From JAGXQV01 sp964505475 (GTDB taxonomy: Bacteria; Pseudomonadota; Gammaproteobacteria; Burkholderiales; Sulfuricellaceae), in contig CAZDIJ010000107.1 of the NCBI GenBank assembly GCA_964505475.1, forward strand, positions 1 to 7,532: a stretch of DNA of 7,532 nt, written 5' to 3'. Under the pieces are notes generated by a model that saw only the letters and a list, made by a program, of their open reading frames with translations, ran no database searches and had not been told where the DNA came from. The first letter of the stretch is position 1; each line of letters opens with the position of its first letter. This document shows positions 5,540-7,532 of this stretch, piece by piece. Position numbers and translations under genes: made by a program.

Positions 5540-5779
5540 ATGAAACGGGATTTCTGGGAAGCCGGCGGGTTCTGGGGGGAACCGGCCATTTCGGCATTCC
5601 TCCCCACCGGCAGCGGCGGCCTGGCGCGCGGCCTGAAACGTAAAGCCGGCAGCGGCGGCGCCCGGCCTTCGCCGCGCTTCTCCCGGCATTCCGGCATCCC
5701 TCCGTCTGACCGTCCGCAATCACGGCTCCACCGATGCGCGGCGCGGTTGGCTGCTGGCTCCCGAATCGAGGAAAGATGA
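5540..5779 (+). CDS. Doubtful 79-residue ORF overlapping the PP2C start
   Basis: Begins MKRDFWEAGGFWGEP after GAAGG at 9-base spacing, although that GAAGG can pair with CCTTC just before the ATG (5526-5530 with 5535-5539). The rest is rich in Arg, Gly, Pro, Ser and Ala, which is what non-coding GC-rich DNA gives. Its TGA overlaps the PP2C start codons (ATGATG at 5776), the arrangement expected of coupled translation, which is the only real point in its favour. I recognise no family. Confidence 0.15.
   Translation: MKRDFWEAGGFWGEPAISAFLPTGSGGLARGLKRKAGSGGARPSPRFSRHSGIPPSDRPQSRLHRCAARLAAGSRIEER
5564..5587. repeat. GC-rich hairpin with a TGGGGG loop
   Basis: GGCGGGTTC (5564-5572) pairs with GAACCGGCC (5579-5587) in eight of nine positions across a six-base loop. 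ATTTCGG follows, too little T for a classical terminator. It may end DUF4010 readthrough or fold in the leader of the PP2C transcript. Confidence 0.4.
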
Positions 5780-6582
5780 TGGCGCCCGGACTGGAATCCA
5801 TTTTGGAAATCGTCAAGCTCTCCGATCCCGGCATCGTCCGCTCGCACAACGAGGACAGCGTCGGCGCCGACGCCGGGATGGGTTTCGCGGTCCTCGCCGA
5901 CGGCATGGGCGGCTACAATGCCGGCGAAGTGGCCAGCGGCATGGCCGTCGCCATGCTCTCCGAAAACCTGAAGGCGGCGCTGCAAGCCGGCCGCCGCGAC
6001 ATGGCGCAGCTCGCCGGCGACGAGGTGCGCAAGGCCAACACCGCGATCTTCCAGGCCGCCCAAAGCCAGCCGCAATACCACGGCATGGGCACCACCCTGG
6101 TGCTGGCGCTGTTCCGCAACAACCGCGCCACCGTCGCCCACATCGGCGACTCGCGCCTCTACCGTCTGCGCGGCGAACAGCTGGAGCAACTCACCCGCGA
6201 CCATTCGCTGCTCCAGGAACAGATCGACAGCGGCCTGATTACCCGCGAGGATGCGCGCCATTCGCACAACAAGAACCTGGTGACCCGCGCCATGGGCGTC
6301 GATGCCGCCGTCGAGGTGGAAGTCAACGAATACGGCGTGCTGCCGGGCGATCTGTTCCTGCTGTGTTCCGACGGCCTCAACGACATGGTGGGCGACGAGG
6401 ACATCCAGCTTACCTTGAGCCTGATGGGGGCGAATCTCGAAATGGCGGCTCGGCAACTGGTTCAGATGGCCAACGACAACGGCGGGCGCGACAATGTTTC
6501 GGTGGTGCTGGTGCGCGTGCTGGGCGATTTCGCGGAGAAGCGCAACTGGTTCGCCAAGCTGTTGAACTGGTTCGGCCAATAG
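5779..6582 (+). CDS. PP2C-family serine/threonine protein phosphatase
   Basis: A 267-residue cytoplasmic metal-dependent phosphatase (PPM/PP2C, the PrpC/Stp/PppA type) that removes phosphate from Ser/Thr in proteins. All the motifs are intact: RSHNEDS at 21-27 (Asp26), ADGMGGYNAGE at 40-50 (Asp41 and Gly42), GMGTT at 102-106, HIGDSRLYRL at 121-130, LTRDHS at 138-143, CSDGLNDM at 196-203 (Asp198) and GGRDNVSVVL at 235-244 (Asp238, Asn239). Length is normal for the bacterial single-domain form. A tail of about 15 residues ends in KRNWFAKLLNWFGQ, aromatic and amphipathic. AGGA at 5769-5772 is six bases from the ATG at 5779; the adjacent ATG at 5776 is equally in frame and would add one Met. The reading can be opened further to 5734 but without a ribosome binding site. 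The FHA gene follows 40 bp later, and the pair probably works with a Ser/Thr kinase not in this window. Confidence 0.94.
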   Translation: MAPGLESILEIVKLSDPGIVRSHNEDSVGADAGMGFAVLADGMGGYNAGEVASGMAVAMLSENLKAALQAGRRDMAQLAGDEVRKANTAIFQAAQSQPQYHGMGTTLVLALFRNNRATVAHIGDSRLYRLRGEQLEQLTRDHSLLQEQIDSGLITREDARHSHNKNLVTRAMGVDAAVEVEVNEYGVLPGDLFLLCSDGLNDMVGDEDIQLTLSLMGANLEMAARQLVQMANDNGGRDNVSVVLVRVLGDFAEKRNWFAKLLNWFGQ

Positions 6583-6622
6583 CCGCGATGCAAGTCACAT
6601 TGAAGACAGAACGGAGTAGCAG

Positions 6623-7345
6623 ATGGCAAAGTTGATCCTCAGCCTGGAAGGCCAAGTCATCCGGGAGATCGAACTCGACAAGGAACGCATGACCATCGGG
6701 CGCAAGCCGCACAACGACATCCAGATCGAGAATCTGGCCGTGAGCGGCGAGCACGCCGCCATCACCACCATCCTCAACGACTCCTTCCTGGAAGACCTGG
6801 ACAGCACCAACGGCACCCTGGTAAACGGCGCGGCGGTCAAGAAACACGTTCTGCAAAACAACGACGTGATCGAAATCGGCAAATTCAAACTGGAATATTC
6901 CAACCCGCAAGCCAGCGGGGAATCTGCCGACTCCGAGCGCACCATGATCCTGCGTTCCCCGGCTGCCGCGCCGCCCAAGCCCGCGCCGGACACCCGCCCG
7001 GATTTCGCCCAGGCGCGGGGCGACGGCCAGCCGCACGCCGAACCGCCGCCTCCCAAGGCGCCGCCGCCCGCGGCGGAAGCCGCCAGGCCGGCCGCGATCC
7101 AGGTGCTGACCGGCGCCAACGCGGGCAAGGAGCTGGAACTGACCAAGTCGCTGACCTCGCTGGGCAAGCCCGGCGTGCAGGTGGCGGTCATCGCCAAACG
7201 GCCGCAGGGCTATTTTCTTACCCACGTGCAGGGCGCCAGCTTCCCGGCGATCAACGGCCAAACGCTGGATGCCCAGCCCCGCCCGCTGAGCGACCACGAC
7301 ATCATCGAATTGGCCGGCATCAAGATGGAATTCTTCTATAAATAA
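6623..7345 (+). CDS. FHA-domain protein with a second, degenerate FHA-like domain
   Basis: A 240-residue soluble protein. The N-terminal FHA domain (about 1-93) binds phosphothreonine: IGRKPHND at 25-32 (Gly26, Arg27), SGEHAAI at 41-47 (Ser41, His44) and STNGTLVNG at 61-69 (Asn63, Gly64, Thr65) are the canonical contacts. A linker (about 96-156) rich in Pro and Ala includes PPPPKAPPP at 141-149 and, earlier, SERTMILR at 104-111, a Thr site of the kind that FHA-partner kinases modify. The C-terminal part (157-240) ends INGQTL, LSDHDIIELAGIKMEF, which matches the last strands of an FHA fold, but its GR and SxxH contacts are missing. GGAG at 6613-6616 is six bases before the ATG. It is cotranscribed with the PP2C gene; the reader/eraser pairing implies threonine-phosphorylation signalling. 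No signal peptide or membrane segment. Confidence 0.92.
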   Translation: MAKLILSLEGQVIREIELDKERMTIGRKPHNDIQIENLAVSGEHAAITTILNDSFLEDLDSTNGTLVNGAAVKKHVLQNNDVIEIGKFKLEYSNPQASGESADSERTMILRSPAAAPPKPAPDTRPDFAQARGDGQPHAEPPPPKAPPPAAEAARPAAIQVLTGANAGKELELTKSLTSLGKPGVQVAVIAKRPQGYFLTHVQGASFPAINGQTLDAQPRPLSDHDIIELAGIKMEFFYK

Positions 7346-7361
7346 AAAACGGAGGGCTGGG

Positions 7362-7493
7362 ATGGAGCAGCCTATCCCCGTGCGCCAAGCGCGCAAGGGA
7401 GGGGACGAGGCGTTTGCCGAGATAGAGTTCAAAGGCATAAATACAAACACGCCTATGAACAATATTCAGGATGTTGCCTTGCATCCCAGGTGA
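7362..7493 (+). CDS. Possible 43-residue small protein, or the start of a frameshifted gene
   Basis: Sixteen bases after the FHA stop, GGAGGG (7351-7356) stands five bases from an ATG, the best ribosome binding site in the window. The frame begins MEQPIPVRQARKGGDEAFAE and stops at TGA 7491. The first half uses GC-rich codons like its neighbours; the second half (7431-7475) turns AT-rich, with rare ATA codons. The frame one base back stays open to the window edge and gives a hydrophobic stretch (ASQVIAGLGALLL at 7481-7519), so a frameshift from a longer third gene is possible. I recognise no family. The operon-like position supports translation of the ATG; the length of the product is uncertain. 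Confidence 0.4.
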   Translation: MEQPIPVRQARKGGDEAFAEIEFKGINTNTPMNNIQDVALHPR

Positions 7494-7532
7494 TTGCCGG
7501 TCTCGGTGCGCTACTCCTTCCCCCGCGGGCGG

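Larger units (their letters stand above)
5451..5778. other. 328-bp region without a confident gene, upstream of the PP2C gene
   Basis: The left third is AT-richer than the surroundings and holds an inverted repeat and a candidate promoter. The middle holds a GC-rich hairpin (5564-5587) and a 14-bp direct repeat, CCGGCAGCGGCGGC, at 5607-5620 and 5646-5659. Further right, CCGGCATT and CCGGCATC occur in tandem at 5683-5698. A 79-codon ORF crosses it (listed separately) but looks weak. If the promoter near 5482 is used, the PP2C-FHA transcript has a structured leader of about 260 bases. Confidence 0.55.

Noticed and set aside
5734..5778. Upstream ATG at 5734 for PP2C
   Set aside because: No ribosome binding site; the extra residues lie outside the PP2C fold, while AGGA is ideally placed for 5779.
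5509..6579. Minus-strand open frame of 356 codons
   Set aside because: Antisense to PP2C, which has all its catalytic motifs.
6410..7462. Minus-strand open frame of 350 codons
   Set aside because: Antisense to the FHA gene and the end of PP2C; no motifs and no ribosome binding site consistent with a gene.
1..7532. tRNA, rRNA, CRISPR array, transposase or phage genes
   Set aside because: Searched by eye on both strands; no cloverleaf, regularly spaced repeat-spacer pattern or DDE/integrase-like frame was found.

Overview
The window is uniformly GC-rich. Strong GC codon bias, a polyphosphate:AMP phosphotransferase, a CYTH-CHAD protein, a SixA-type phosphatase and a PP2C/FHA pair together suggest a proteobacterium, most likely a betaproteobacterium. 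That placement rests on gene content and style, because no taxonomic marker is present. I see no rRNA, tRNA, CRISPR array, insertion sequence or phage gene.

The left part (1-4145) is a leftward (minus-strand) cluster, in transcription order sixA, an orphan ParA-type ATPase, a CYTH-CHAD protein, and polyphosphate:AMP phosphotransferase (pap), whose 3' end lies outside the window. sixA and parA touch: stop and start codons are adjacent. The last two genes each follow a gap of about 190-220 bp, and each gap carries an inverted repeat built from CACGG-type units. The theme is polyphosphate: Pap spends polyP to make ADP, CHAD domains bind polyP, CYTH domains hydrolyse or bind triphosphate-type substrates, and SixA removes phosphate from histidine. 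A ParA ATPase with no ParB in this setting is the most intriguing element. It may position or segregate polyP granules through the CHAD protein.

The centre (4218-5450) holds one divergent plus-strand gene, a polytopic MgtC/DUF4010 inner-membrane protein. It shares a 72-bp promoter region with sixA. It is followed by a stretch of about 330 bp without a confident gene, containing an 8-bp inverted repeat over a candidate promoter, a hairpin and a doubtful small ORF.

The right part (5779-7345) is a plus-strand signalling pair: a PP2C-type Ser/Thr protein phosphatase and a protein with an N-terminal FHA (phosphothreonine-binding) domain, a Pro/Ala-rich linker and a degenerate second FHA-like domain. 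No kinase is visible; it may lie downstream. A very well placed ribosome binding site 16 bp after the FHA gene starts a 43-codon ORF, either a small protein or the start of a frameshifted gene.
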